64,000 nucleotides of DNA from contig SVJU01000002.1 in NCBI GenBank assembly GCA_015068825.1, positions 62,001 to 126,000 on the forward strand, in the 5' to 3' direction. Made by a program: the position numbers and the translations under genes. The notes beneath the pieces were generated by a model that saw nothing but the letters and a program-made list of their open reading frames with translations, had not been told where the DNA came from and did not search any database. Positions 28,216 through 36,420 of this stretch are shown here, one piece after another; positions within the stretch are counted from its first letter, which is position 1; every line of letters starts with the position of its first letter. Source of the DNA: Oscillospiraceae bacterium (GTDB taxonomy: Bacteria > Bacillota > Clostridia > UMGS1810).

Positions 28216-29279
28216 TAAAATGCACCTCCCGAAATTTCGTCAATTTTATTAAGAATTTCGTTTGGAGTAGGCACAATACCGCCTGTTCTTCCAAAGAAAT
28301 CAACGCTGTTTTTGCAATCTATGGCAAGCTTAACATCTTCAACCATCTGACCCATACTCATTTCAACGCATAAAAATTTCTTTTTACCGTCTGCGTGTTT
28401 TTTAAAGTTTTCGGTTGGGAAAGGCCAAAGTGTGATAGGACGGATAAGACCTACTTTAATGCCTTTTTCTCTTGCTTTCATCATTGCAGTTTTTGCAATT
28501 CTTGCAGTTGTGCCGTATGCAACCAAAATGATATCAGCATCTTCTGTATTCATTTCTTCGCATCTTGGTTCGTTTTTAACAATTACATCGTATTTTTTCT
28601 GTCTTTCAAGTATTGTATCTTCAAGCTCTTTAGCTTCAATGTAAAGTGAGTTTATAATGTTGTGCTTTCTTTCCATTTTAGTGCCGTTTGCAGCCCAGCC
28701 TTTTTCAGCATAAACTGCACCTTCGTCTTCTTCAGGGAATTCAACCGGCTCCATCATCTGACCAAGCATACCGTCACCCATAATCATAACGGGCATTCTG
28801 TATTCATCGGCAAGATTAAATGCCAAAGAGGTTAAATCAACCATTTCCTGAATAGAAGAAGGAGCAAGAACGATAAGGTGATAATCGCCGTGTCCGCCAC
28901 CTTTAACAGCCTGGAAATAGTCGGACTGTGCAGGCTGAATACCGCCAAGTCCGGGACCGCCTCTTACAATGTTAACAATAACGCAAGGCACATCTGCACC
29001 TGCAATATAAGAAATACCTTCCTGTTTTAAGCTTATTCCGGGACTTGATGAGCTTGTCATAACTCTTTTACCAGAGCCGCCCGCACCATAAACCATATTA
29101 ATAGCCGAAACTTCACTTTCTGCCTGAAGGAAGCATCCGCCGATTTTAGGAAGTTTTTTAGCCATATAAGCAGAAACCTCTGTCTGAGGTGTTATAGGGT
29201 AACCGAAGAAAAGCTTACAGCCAGATCTTATAGCAGCTTCTGCCAAAGCTTCGTTACCTTTTACCAAAACCTTTGCCAT
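28215..29279 (-). CDS. korA: 2-oxoacid:ferredoxin oxidoreductase, alpha subunit
   Basis: This alpha subunit of 354 residues is of the KorA/VorB type. GNEALAEAAIRSGCKLFFGYPITPQTEV opens the pyrimidine-binding domain. TSSSSPGISLKQEGISYIAGADVPCVIVNIVRGGPGLGG is the family hallmark. A C-terminal transketolase-like domain II follows (IRPITLWPFP). Annotated relatives are often called 3-methyl-2-oxobutanoate dehydrogenase VorB; sequence alone does not separate the two. Confidence 0.93.
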   Translation of the reverse strand: MAKVLVKGNEALAEAAIRSGCKLFFGYPITPQTEVSAYMAKKLPKIGGCFLQAESEVSAINMVYGAGGSGKRVMTSSSSPGISLKQEGISYIAGADVPCVIVNIVRGGPGLGGIQPAQSDYFQAVKGGGHGDYHLIVLAPSSIQEMVDLTSLAFNLADEYRMPVMIMGDGMLGQMMEPVEFPEEDEGAVYAEKGWAANGTKMERKHNIINSLYIEAKELEDTILERQKKYDVIVKNEPRCEEMNTEDADIILVAYGTTARIAKTAMMKAREKGIKVGLIRPITLWPFPTENFKKHADGKKKFLCVEMSMGQMVEDVKLAIDCKNSVDFFGRTGGIVPTPNEILNKIDEISGGAF

Positions 29280-29290
29280 ATCTTTTTTAC

Positions 29291-29497
29291 CTACCTTTCT
29301 ACCTCAATTACCACATCGGGACAAATTGTTGCACAAAATGCACAACCTATACATTTATCCTGCTCAATTACTGTTGCAGGATTAAATCCTTTTTTGTTAA
29401 TTCTGTCCTTAGCAATAACTACAATTTTTTTAGGACAAGCTGTAACACATAGCATACAGCCTTTACATTTGTCCTCGTTAAATGTTACTTTTGCCAT
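29291..29497 (-). CDS. korD: 2-oxoacid:ferredoxin oxidoreductase, delta subunit (2x[4Fe-4S])
   Basis: This small ferredoxin-like subunit of 68 residues has two clusters, CKGCMLCVTACPK and CIGCAFCATICPD. The start at 29497 has GGAGGTAAC just upstream; an in-frame start ten codons earlier lacks a site. It is the first of the four kor genes, giving the order D-A-B-C. Confidence 0.92.
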   Translation of the reverse strand: MAKVTFNEDKCKGCMLCVTACPKKIVVIAKDRINKKGFNPATVIEQDKCIGCAFCATICPDVVIEVER

Positions 29498-29544
29498 ATT
29501 TGTTACCTCCCTGATACAAGAATACAAAATATATAAAAATAATA

Positions 29545-30198
29545 CTAAAACGGCAAATTCATATATGTTTCTATTTTAAATGCCTTATCTTTATATCTTT
29601 CGGGCAAATTTTTCAAAAATTCTTCTTTGCCCAAAATATATTTAATGGGAACATTCATTTTTTCTGCACATTCCTCTACCGTTTCAAAGCTTTCCAAAAT
29701 ATGCTTTTCTTCTGTTAAATACGCTAAATTTGTGTTGTTTATAATATGAGTTATTTTAAGCCTTGATGTAATTTCGATATTTCTTGCAAGCTCTAAAATA
29801 TCAATAACCTTACTTGTCATAGGACGAAGCGTATTTATAACAAAAAACATATTAAATTCTTTTTTTGTAATGTAGTTAAAATAACCGCCCAGTGCAACAG
29901 CACCGTCGTCATCACCGCCGACATCTAAAATTGCTTCGGTTTCATCGTCGGCAAAAACCGAAAGCACATCTTCAGGAAGTGTGGGGATATCTACATTTGA
30001 GCTTGCAAACGCAGATGCAATAACTCTTATTCCCTTATCTTCCAAAAACTTTCTTACATCGCTTGTGCGAAAATACGGGTTTACAATATCAAGGTCGCAG
30101 ATTATAACCTTTTTGCCTTCCGCCCTCTTTTTCAAGGCCAAATTCAAGGCAAATTCGGTTTTTCCGCTTCCGTAATGACCTGTTATAATGTTAATCAT
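29545..30198 (-). CDS. P-loop NTPase of the CobQ/MinD-like group
   Basis: This ATP-binding protein has 217 residues. Walker A is GHYGSGKT at 7-14, with a second acidic strand KVIICDLDIVNPYFRTSDVR, which resembles MinD/Mrp-type proteins. ILDVGGDDDGAVALGGY is a distinctive patch. I prefer the ATG at 30198 with AGGTGG 9 bases upstream over the TTG at 30207. It overlaps the rseC stop by 8 bases. It lies directly upstream of korDABC, so a role in cluster loading or enzyme assembly is plausible but unproven. Confidence 0.75.
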   Translation of the reverse strand: MINIITGHYGSGKTEFALNLALKKRAEGKKVIICDLDIVNPYFRTSDVRKFLEDKGIRVIASAFASSNVDIPTLPEDVLSVFADDETEAILDVGGDDDGAVALGGYFNYITKKEFNMFFVINTLRPMTSKVIDILELARNIEITSRLKITHIINNTNLAYLTEEKHILESFETVEECAEKMNVPIKYILGKEEFLKNLPERYKDKAFKIETYMNLPF

Positions 30199-30592
30199 TT
30201 CTACCAACCACCTTTATAACCGAATGTGTAATTTTGATTTTGTTTACCTTTTTAATAACAATAGTCCACAAAAGAAGCGATAAGATGAAAAATAAAACTG
30301 TTACAAGGTCGTTTTTAAAAACAAATGAGCCTAAATACGACGAAACAAAAACAAGAATTACAGGAAGTATATAAAGGCAAAGCATGGGCAAAAAAATCTT
30401 TTTGGATTCGGCAAAAACCAAAACCTCATCGCCTATTTTTGCGCCTATTTTGTTTTCGGCATAAAATTTTATGTCTGATTTTGCACAGTTGCCTTTACAG
30501 TGAGCACAATTTTCGCCGCAGGCACTTTGCCTTACAGCAGCAATATAAGCTTTTTTTCCGTCTAAAGCAATAACTCTGCCCTGTTTAGTCAT
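30191..30592 (-). CDS. RseC/SoxR-reducing family membrane protein
   Basis: This 133-residue protein has a cysteine motif C25-x3-C29-x2-C32-x3-C36 (CGENCAHCKGNC) and two membrane helices at about 70-115, as in RseC/RsxC-linked proteins. The family works with Rnf-type ion-pumping electron carriers. It heads the P-loop/kor operon, which suggests a membrane link for ferredoxin electrons; no rnf genes are in the window. Confidence 0.82.
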   Translation of the reverse strand: MTKQGRVIALDGKKAYIAAVRQSACGENCAHCKGNCAKSDIKFYAENKIGAKIGDEVLVFAESKKIFLPMLCLYILPVILVFVSSYLGSFVFKNDLVTVLFFILSLLLWTIVIKKVNKIKITHSVIKVVGRND

Positions 30593-30625
30593 AACAAAAC
30601 CTCATCATTTTTTGTTTATCATAGT

Positions 30626-30654
30626 ATTATATCAAATTTTGTCGATGTTTTCAA
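30626..30654 (-). promoter_or_regulatory. Promoter of the rseC-kor-rsmA operon
   Basis: On the minus strand TTGAAA (30649-30654) and TATAAT (30626-30631) are 17 bases apart, with TG one base before the -10. Confidence 0.75.
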
Positions 30655-30694
30655 TATGTTTTTGAAAAAAATATCGAAAACTGTTTGAATATTC

Positions 30695-30811
30695 ACAATC
30701 CCTCAGTCTTTGCTTTAAGGCAAAGTAAGTTCTCTTTGCATAGGGGAGCCTTTAAAAGCCTTCCCTGTGTAAGGGAAGGTGGCACGCTTTAGTGTGACGG
30801 AAGGGTTGTTT
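30695..30811 (-). repeat. Interspersed palindromic repeat, family A, copy 2 (longest)
   Basis: It begins ACAATCCCTCAGTC and ends GACGGAAGGGTTGTT, so the ends are imperfect inverted repeats. Internal hairpins include GGCACGCTTTAGTGTGAC-type and AAGCCTTCCCTGTGTAAGGGAAGG-type stems. It lies between the kor promoter and the citrate synthase terminator. Confidence 0.8.
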
Positions 30812-30851
30812 GCAAAAAATTATTTTTGATAATAGTTTCGTTTTATGAAAA

Positions 30852-30878
30852 AAAGACGGCAATTTAAGCCGCCATATT
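30852..30878 (-). terminator. Terminator after citrate synthase
   Basis: On the minus strand GGCGGC-TTAAATT-GCCGTC (one G-T pair) is followed by TTTTTTT, a few bases past the stop codon. Confidence 0.75.
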
Positions 30879-30881
30879 TTT

Positions 30882-32234
30882 CTATCTGTCTTTCATTTCA
30901 ACAAATTCTCTTTCGTTTTTACATATACTCTTGTATGCAGGTCTTAAAATTCTTCCGCCCGAAATAATCTCTTCCATTCGGTGTGCGCTCCAGCCTGCAA
31001 TTCTTGCAATGGCAAAAAGCGGAGTATAAAGGTCGCTTGGAATATTAAGCATACCATACACGAATCCTGAATAAAAGTCAATGTTTGCGCTAATAACCTT
31101 TTTATCGTCTTTGTATTTTGCAAAAACTAAAGGTGTAAGCTTTTCAACAGTCTGATAAAGCTTAAATTTTTCTTCATTACCTGTTTTGTATGCAAGGTCC
31201 ATTGCATATTGACGAAGAATTTCGCCTCTTGGGTCAGATTTTGTATAAACTGCGTGGCCCATACCATAAATAAGACCTGAACGGTCAAAAGCTTCTCTTT
31301 TTATTATTTTTGCAAGATAATTAAAAATTTCTTCTTCGTCGTTTAGGTTTTCAACATGTTTTTCAATGTTACGCATCATTCTTACAACCTGAATGTTTGC
31401 ACCGCCATGTTTTGGACCTTTAAGTGCATTTATAGCACCCGAAATTGCAGAATATGTATCAGTTCCCGACGAGGTTAAAACTCTGCAGGTAAATGCCGAG
31501 TTGTTACCGCCGCCATGCTCTGCGTGAAGAAGAAGTGCCAGATCAAGAATTTTTGCCTCTTCTTCGGTAAACTGTGAGTTTTCTCTTATCATATGAAGAA
31601 TATTTTCGGCAATAGAATATTCTTTTTGCGGCTGATGAAGAATAAGGCTTCTTTTATCAAAATAATGTGCTTTTGCCCAGTATCCGTAAGCGGCTAAAAC
31701 AGGAAGCTTTGAAATAAGGCTTATAGACTGTCTTAAAACATTTTTAGGACTGGTGTTATCGGCATTTTCATCATAAGAATATAATGTTAAAACCGAACGC
31801 GAAAGCTTATTCATAATATCTTTACTGGGAGCTTTTAAAATCATATCTTCGGTAAAATATTCCGGAAGCTCTCTTAAATTACTCATAACATCTAAAAACT
31901 CTTCAAATTCTTCTTTTTTTGGAAGATGTCCGTATAAAAGAAGAAAAACAGCTTCTTCAAAAGCAAATCTTCCGTTTAAACCACAGTGCTTTGCAAGGTC
32001 AAAAATATCATAGCCACGATATGAAAGTGAGCCGTAATCCGCCTTTTTTTCACCTTCGTAAACAATGTAACCGTGAACCTCACTCACATTTGTAAGACCT
32101 GCTAAAACTCCCGAACCGTCAAGGTTTCTTAATCCTCTTTTAACATCGTACCTCTGATAAAGTTCAGGCGCAAATTTATATGCTTCTGTTGAAAAAGAAG
32201 TGTTTTCCAATGTATTTTTAGTTGTTTCTGCCAT
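30882..32234 (-). CDS. gltA: Citrate synthase
   Basis: It condenses acetyl-CoA and oxaloacetate to citrate. The 450-residue product has the catalytic triad regions LLLHAEHGGGNNSAF, YGMGHAVYTKSDPR and ISANIDFYSGFVYGM. The start at 32234 follows AAAAAGGAG; an upstream in-frame start at 32279 is in the promoter leader. In an anaerobe this probably feeds 2-oxoglutarate and glutamate synthesis, in line with the nearby kor operon. 2-Methylcitrate synthase activity cannot be excluded. Confidence 0.92.
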   Translation of the reverse strand: MAETTKNTLENTSFSTEAYKFAPELYQRYDVKRGLRNLDGSGVLAGLTNVSEVHGYIVYEGEKKADYGSLSYRGYDIFDLAKHCGLNGRFAFEEAVFLLLYGHLPKKEEFEEFLDVMSNLRELPEYFTEDMILKAPSKDIMNKLSRSVLTLYSYDENADNTSPKNVLRQSISLISKLPVLAAYGYWAKAHYFDKRSLILHQPQKEYSIAENILHMIRENSQFTEEEAKILDLALLLHAEHGGGNNSAFTCRVLTSSGTDTYSAISGAINALKGPKHGGANIQVVRMMRNIEKHVENLNDEEEIFNYLAKIIKREAFDRSGLIYGMGHAVYTKSDPRGEILRQYAMDLAYKTGNEEKFKLYQTVEKLTPLVFAKYKDDKKVISANIDFYSGFVYGMLNIPSDLYTPLFAIARIAGWSAHRMEEIISGGRILRPAYKSICKNEREFVEMKDR

Positions 32235-32288
32235 AAGTAAACTCCTTTTTATGTATAAAAAATAAAAATTAAATCCCAAATTATAAAC

Positions 32289-32317
32289 ATTCTATCATAC
32301 TTTTAAAAAAATATCAA
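32289..32317 (-). promoter_or_regulatory. Promoter of citrate synthase
   Basis: On the minus strand TTGATA (32312-32317) and TAGAAT (32289-32294) are 17 bases apart, with TG just upstream of the -10. Confidence 0.7.
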
Positions 32318-32408
32318 CAGTTTTGAAATTTTTTCTAATAAATATTGCAAAAATATGAGCGTTTTTTTAGAATTTTAGCATTATTTTACAAATAAATGAA
32401 ATTTTCGA

Positions 32409-32416
32409 CATACAAT
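32409..32416 (+). promoter_or_regulatory. Possible sigma-E -10 element upstream of spoIID
   Basis: CATACAAT matches the Bacillus sigma-E -10 consensus CATACANT. No convincing -35 was found at the right spacing, so this is tentative. spoIID is sigma-E dependent in B. subtilis. Confidence 0.3.
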
Positions 32417-32470
32417 TTATTCAATTTTTGAATTGTGTATGAATATACTTTTAAAAAGGAAGGAATAAAA

Positions 32471-33433
32471 ATGAAAAATATTTTTCTTTATATTTTTGTT
32501 GTGATTGTTTTAATATTTTTTGTGCCGTATTTTGTGGTAAGTGTTAAGGGAATAAAAAACGAAAAAGGGATAAAACAAGAAGAAAATACAATTTCGGTGT
32601 ATATAAAAGATGAAGATATAGTTTTGGATATACCAATGGAGGAGTATATTATAAATGTTGTATGTGCCGAAATGCCTGCACTTTTTGAAACCGAAGCTTT
32701 AAAGGCACAGGCGGTTGCTGCAAGAACATATACTGTGTCAAAAATAAAAGCAAATAAGAATGAAGAAATTTTAAAAGCACATAAAAATGCTCAGATTTGC
32801 ACCGATTCTACGCATTGTCAGGCATATATGTCAAAAGATGAGGCTTACAAAAAATGGGGTAAAGATGCAGATAGCTTTTATCAAAAAATTTCGGATGCAG
32901 TATTATTGACAAAGGGCGAGATTTTAACTTATCAAAATGAGCCTATTCAGGCAGTTTTTCATTCGTCAAACAGCGGAAGAACCGAAAATGCAAAGGATGT
33001 ATGGGGAAGAGATTTTGAGTATCTTGTAAGCGTTGTTTCTGATGGTGAGGATTTATCGCCAAGGTACGAAAACGAATATGTTACAACCTACGAAAATTTT
33101 AAAAATATAATTTTAAATGAGTATCCCGATATTGATGAGAGTAAATTTGTTGACAATATAACATATACCCGTGGCGGTGCGGTGGACAGTATAAATATAT
33201 TCGGAAAAAGCATAAAGGGCACAAAGGTAAGACAAATGTTTAAATTATCGTCGGCAAATTTTGAAATAAAAAAAGAGAACGATATTGTAACCTTTAAATC
33301 ATACGGTTATGGTCACGGTGTGGGAATGAGCCAGTATGGTGCAAATTTTATGGCATCCGAAGGCAAAAACTATAAACAGATTCTGGAAAATTATTATAAC
33401 GGAACTACTATTTTAATGTATAATCCAAGGTAA
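32471..33433 (+). CDS. spoIID: Stage II sporulation protein D, lytic transglycosylase
   Basis: SpoIID cleaves septal peptidoglycan during engulfment. The 320-residue product has one N-terminal membrane helix (about 3-25). The SpoIID domain MEEYIINVVCAEMPALFETEALKAQAVAARTY follows, with the expected catalytic glutamate E67. The closing motif is YGYGHGVGMSQYGA. The ATG at 32471 follows AAGGAAGG; an in-frame start 12 codons upstream has no site. It is followed 35 bases later by a SpoIIQ-type gene, an established clostridial pairing. Confidence 0.95.
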   Translation: MKNIFLYIFVVIVLIFFVPYFVVSVKGIKNEKGIKQEENTISVYIKDEDIVLDIPMEEYIINVVCAEMPALFETEALKAQAVAARTYTVSKIKANKNEEILKAHKNAQICTDSTHCQAYMSKDEAYKKWGKDADSFYQKISDAVLLTKGEILTYQNEPIQAVFHSSNSGRTENAKDVWGRDFEYLVSVVSDGEDLSPRYENEYVTTYENFKNIILNEYPDIDESKFVDNITYTRGGAVDSINIFGKSIKGTKVRQMFKLSSANFEIKKENDIVTFKSYGYGHGVGMSQYGANFMASEGKNYKQILENYYNGTTILMYNPR

Positions 33434-33468
33434 TTTGTAAACAATTTACTTTAAGAGGTGAATTGTTT

Positions 33469-34224
33469 ATGAGTATTAAAAAACTTAATGTTGTTAAAAG
33501 CGTAAGAAGTGAAAAGAAAAAGAGCAATACCGAAAAAAGAATTTTCTTTTCACTTATTTTGTGCGTATGTGCGGTAGTTCTGGTATCGGCTTTTTCTGCA
33601 CTTAATACCACAAAAGAAATGGAAGATGAAGGCAAAGAGATAAATGCCAGAGAGGTAAAATCGGATGAAATAAAAAATGAAATTCCATCTGTTAAAATTT
33701 CTGAAGAGGTAAAAGAAGAAACGGTAAAAGAAGAAAAAAAGGAAGAAGTGCCAAAGGTTGAAATTGAAGCACCAAAAACGCAGGAGGAAATTATGCCTCC
33801 TAAGGTAGAGGAAGTAAAAATTACAACAATAGCAAAGCCTGTATCGGGTGAAATTTTAAAAATGTTCAGCGATAAAAAACCTGTTTATTCAAAAACAATG
33901 CAGGACTGGCGGGTTCACGACGGTATTGATATTAAGGCAAATATCGGCGAGAGCGTGTTTTGTTGCCTTGACGGAAAAGTTGAAGATGTTTATGAAGATA
34001 AATTAATGGGAATGACAGTTATAATAAATCACGGAAAATTAACATCAAAATATCAGAATTTATCACCGACAAATATAATACAAAAAGGAAAAGAAGTAAA
34101 AAAAGGCGAAGCTATAGGCATTGTTGGCGACAGCGCACAGGCAGAAATTTCGGATGCAAGCCATCTTCATTTTGAGCTTCTGGAAGGAAAAATTCAGCAA
34201 AATCCCGAAAATATGTTTGAATAA
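33469..34224 (+). CDS. spoIIQ: SpoIIQ-type M23 peptidase-domain protein
   Basis: In B. subtilis SpoIIQ spans the forespore membrane and binds SpoIIIAH of the mother cell. The 251-residue product has a membrane helix at 25-46, a charged Glu/Lys-rich linker (50-118) and an M23 domain (about 122-251). The metal ligands of the HxxxD and HxH motifs are kept: H150, D154 and H234 (HLH at 232-234). The second catalytic histidine of the YxHL loop is N197 (YQNL). Like clostridial SpoIIQ proteins it may bind zinc. GAGGTG lies 8 bases before ATG; a TTG two codons earlier is less likely. Confidence 0.88.
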   Translation: MSIKKLNVVKSVRSEKKKSNTEKRIFFSLILCVCAVVLVSAFSALNTTKEMEDEGKEINAREVKSDEIKNEIPSVKISEEVKEETVKEEKKEEVPKVEIEAPKTQEEIMPPKVEEVKITTIAKPVSGEILKMFSDKKPVYSKTMQDWRVHDGIDIKANIGESVFCCLDGKVEDVYEDKLMGMTVIINHGKLTSKYQNLSPTNIIQKGKEVKKGEAIGIVGDSAQAEISDASHLHFELLEGKIQQNPENMFE

Positions 34225-34225
34225 T

Positions 34226-34260
34226 AAAAAAGGCTGAACATTTTGTTCAGCCTTTTTCTT
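34226..34260 (+). terminator. Terminator after spoIIQ
   Basis: AAAAAGGCTGAACA-TTT-TGTTCAGCCTTTTT is a strong stem with T-run; symmetric, so it may also serve the converging dehydrogenase gene. Confidence 0.92.
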
Positions 34261-34279
34261 ATTAAATGTAATATATCTA

Positions 34280-35406
34280 TTAGTTGTATGAGCTTGAATT
34301 TTTAGCGCTTTCCAAATCAAGCTTTCCAAGATATTCTTCAACATCAAGACCAACGAATTTACAGAAATCTACCATTTCGATAACGGTGTTAACATTAACA
34401 TCAATACCGTTTTCCATTCTGTCGGCGTAAGCAATAATTTCTTTTTCACCGTGTGTGTAAATTCTTGTAGCACCTTCAGCTTTAGGAGCATCTCTTAATT
34501 CCTGAAGGAATGTAGATAGATGTTCTTCAATTTTACAAGGATCGCCAAAGATTTTTGGATCGATTGCGCAGAAACCGTGGCAAGTGCCGCCTTTTCCTCC
34601 AATGTGAGTGTGATTTGATGTAATACCCATTGATAAAATAGATGAGAAAATTTCGCAAATCATACCGTAGCCATAGCCCTTGTGGCCGCCCGACTGTTCA
34701 AATTCGCCGCCAAGAGGCATAATTCCGCCGCCGTTTTTAGCAACAATGTTTTTAAGAACATCTGCAGCATCGCTTGAGCCTTTGCCGTTTTTGTCAAGTG
34801 CCCAGCCTTCGGGAAGTGGTTTGCCGTTTTTGTTGTAAACTTCAAGCTTACCTCTTGTTACAACAGTTGTAGATGCGTCAAAGAAGAAGGGATAAGGTTT
34901 AGCAGGCATACTGATTGCAATAGGGTTACTTCCAAGCATTGCAAGACGGCTGAAGGTTGGAACCATAATAGCTTCGGAGTTTGTTACCGCAAAGCCGATT
35001 AAGCCTTCGTCACAAGCCATTTTTGCATAATATCCTGCAATACCAAAATGGTTTGAATTTCAACATTAACAATACCAATACCACTTGTCTTTGCTTTTTC
35101 AATAGCTTTTTTCATAGCAAAAACACTGTTTAGCTGGCCCATACCGTCGTTACCTTCAATAACAGCAGAAACAGGTGTTTCAAAAACAACTTCAGGTTTT
35201 GCTTCGGGTTTGATTAAACCTTTTTCAATACCCTTGTGGTATCTTACAAGTCTTTGCATACCGTGTGATTCAATTCCGTAAAGGTCGGATAAAAGAAGAA
35301 CATCGGTAATTGTTGCACTTTCTTCTTTTGTAAAACCAATTTTACTAAAAGCAGCTTCACAAAAGTTTTTTAATTTTTCATAAGAAAAATTGATTGTATT
35401 AGCCAT
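34280..35406 (-). pseudogene. LDH2-family malate/lactate dehydrogenase, broken by a one-base frameshift
   Basis: Two overlapping frames together make one LDH2/MDG2-type NAD(P) oxidoreductase of about 375 residues. Residues 1-103 (34999-35406) carry IESHGMQRL. The rest (34280-35020) carries the continuation, with AILMVPTFSR-type and GGHKGYGYGM motifs. The frame breaks between 35061 and 35062: bases just after GIVNV read GA-AAT-TCA-AAC, and restoring one base before GA would give the family sequence RNSNHFGIAGYYAKM. This places the catalytic histidine (SNHFG) in the broken zone. It may be a true mutation or a sequencing error. Confidence 0.78.
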
Positions 35407-35430
35407 TAAAAATAACCTTCTTTCGATAAG

Positions 35431-35450
35431 ATTAACATAATTTTGTTAAT
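35431..35450. promoter_or_regulatory. Inverted repeat at the dehydrogenase transcription start
   Basis: ATTAACA-N6-TGTTAAT is a perfect 7-base inverted repeat. It overlaps the predicted start point and touches the -10, a classic repressor position. The regulator is unknown. Confidence 0.5.
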
Positions 35451-35477
35451 TATATCACAATTTTTTTGATATGTCTA
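35449..35477 (-). promoter_or_regulatory. Promoter of the LDH2-family gene
   Basis: On the minus strand TAGACA (35472-35477) and TATAAT (35449-35454) are 17 bases apart, with TG one base before the -10. Confidence 0.65.
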
Positions 35478-35535
35478 TAAAAAGTGAAAATTTTTTTCAA
35501 AAGTTGCAATGTTTTTATATTAAAAAGGACAAAAA

Positions 35536-36273
35536 CTAAAAATTTGGTTTAAAAGTTGGCATAAGCTGTAATTTAAATAGGTTTGCTTTGTGCTTTTTGT
35601 CAATGATTTCTTTTTTTTCTTTATCTTCAATTTTGCCTGTTCTTATATAAACATCAAGCTCGGCATAGGTAAAACCAAGGTTTTCTTCGTCACTTTTTCC
35701 GCAAAGTCCGTCGATTGGAGTTTTTTCAATAAGCTCTTTGGGAAGATTAAGCTCATAACCAATTTTTTTAACCTCGGTAACAGTTAAGTTTGCCATTGGC
35801 GAAAAATCGCCTGCCGCATCACCGTAGCGTGTGGAATATCCCACCCAGTCCTCCGATAGATTGCAGGTATTTACAACCCTTCCGTTTAAGCTTTGCGAAA
35901 TGGCATAAAGTGTTGTCATTCTTATTCTTGGCGGAATATTTATTATAGTTTGCTGTGTAATTTCAACATCATCAGGAAAACTATTCATAATACCGTTAAA
36001 AGCATCTTCTATATTTATTTCAAAATGCTTTATTCCAAGATGATTTACAAGAAGATATGCCATATCAATATCGTGCTGCTCTCCCTTTGGCATAAGTACA
36101 CCAAAAACGCGGTCTTTTCCAAGAGCCTCTACACAAAGCGCTGCTGCAACAGAGCTGTCTTTGCCGCCCGATATTCCTATAACGGCATTGCACCCTTTCC
36201 CGTTTTCTTCAAAAAAGTTTTTTATCCAGTTAACACATTCATCTTTTACCTTTTTTGCATCAAATGTATACAT
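35536..36273 (-). CDS. nadE: NH3-dependent NAD+ synthetase
   Basis: NadE amidates nicotinic acid adenine dinucleotide with ATP and ammonia. The 245-residue product has the PP-loop GISGGKDSS at 33-41 and CNLSEDWVGYSTRYGDAAGDFSPMANL, the NaAD-binding loop. It lacks a glutaminase domain, so it uses free ammonia. Its ATG follows GGTGAT. Confidence 0.94.
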   Translation of the reverse strand: MYTFDAKKVKDECVNWIKNFFEENGKGCNAVIGISGGKDSSVAAALCVEALGKDRVFGVLMPKGEQHDIDMAYLLVNHLGIKHFEINIEDAFNGIMNSFPDDVEITQQTIINIPPRIRMTTLYAISQSLNGRVVNTCNLSEDWVGYSTRYGDAAGDFSPMANLTVTEVKKIGYELNLPKELIEKTPIDGLCGKSDEENLGFTYAELDVYIRTGKIEDKEKKEIIDKKHKANLFKLQLMPTFKPNF

Positions 36274-36420
36274 ATAATCACCTTCAGTTTAAAATGTAGT
36301 TTTATTATATCATCATATAACAAAAAAATCAATTTTTCATTTTCCCATTTTTTTCTTTACATAAAAATTCCTTGATTGCAAACAATAAAATTATAAAATC
36401 AAACACAAGGAGATTTATAT

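Noticed and set aside
34999-35406. A separate 135-residue gene upstream of the 246-residue gene at 34280-35020
   Set aside because: The two frames join into one LDH2-family protein if a single base is restored near 35061, so they are one broken gene.
36340-36420. A sigma-G promoter for spoVT
   Set aside because: Partial matches to the -35 and -10 could be found, but none with both elements at a good spacing.
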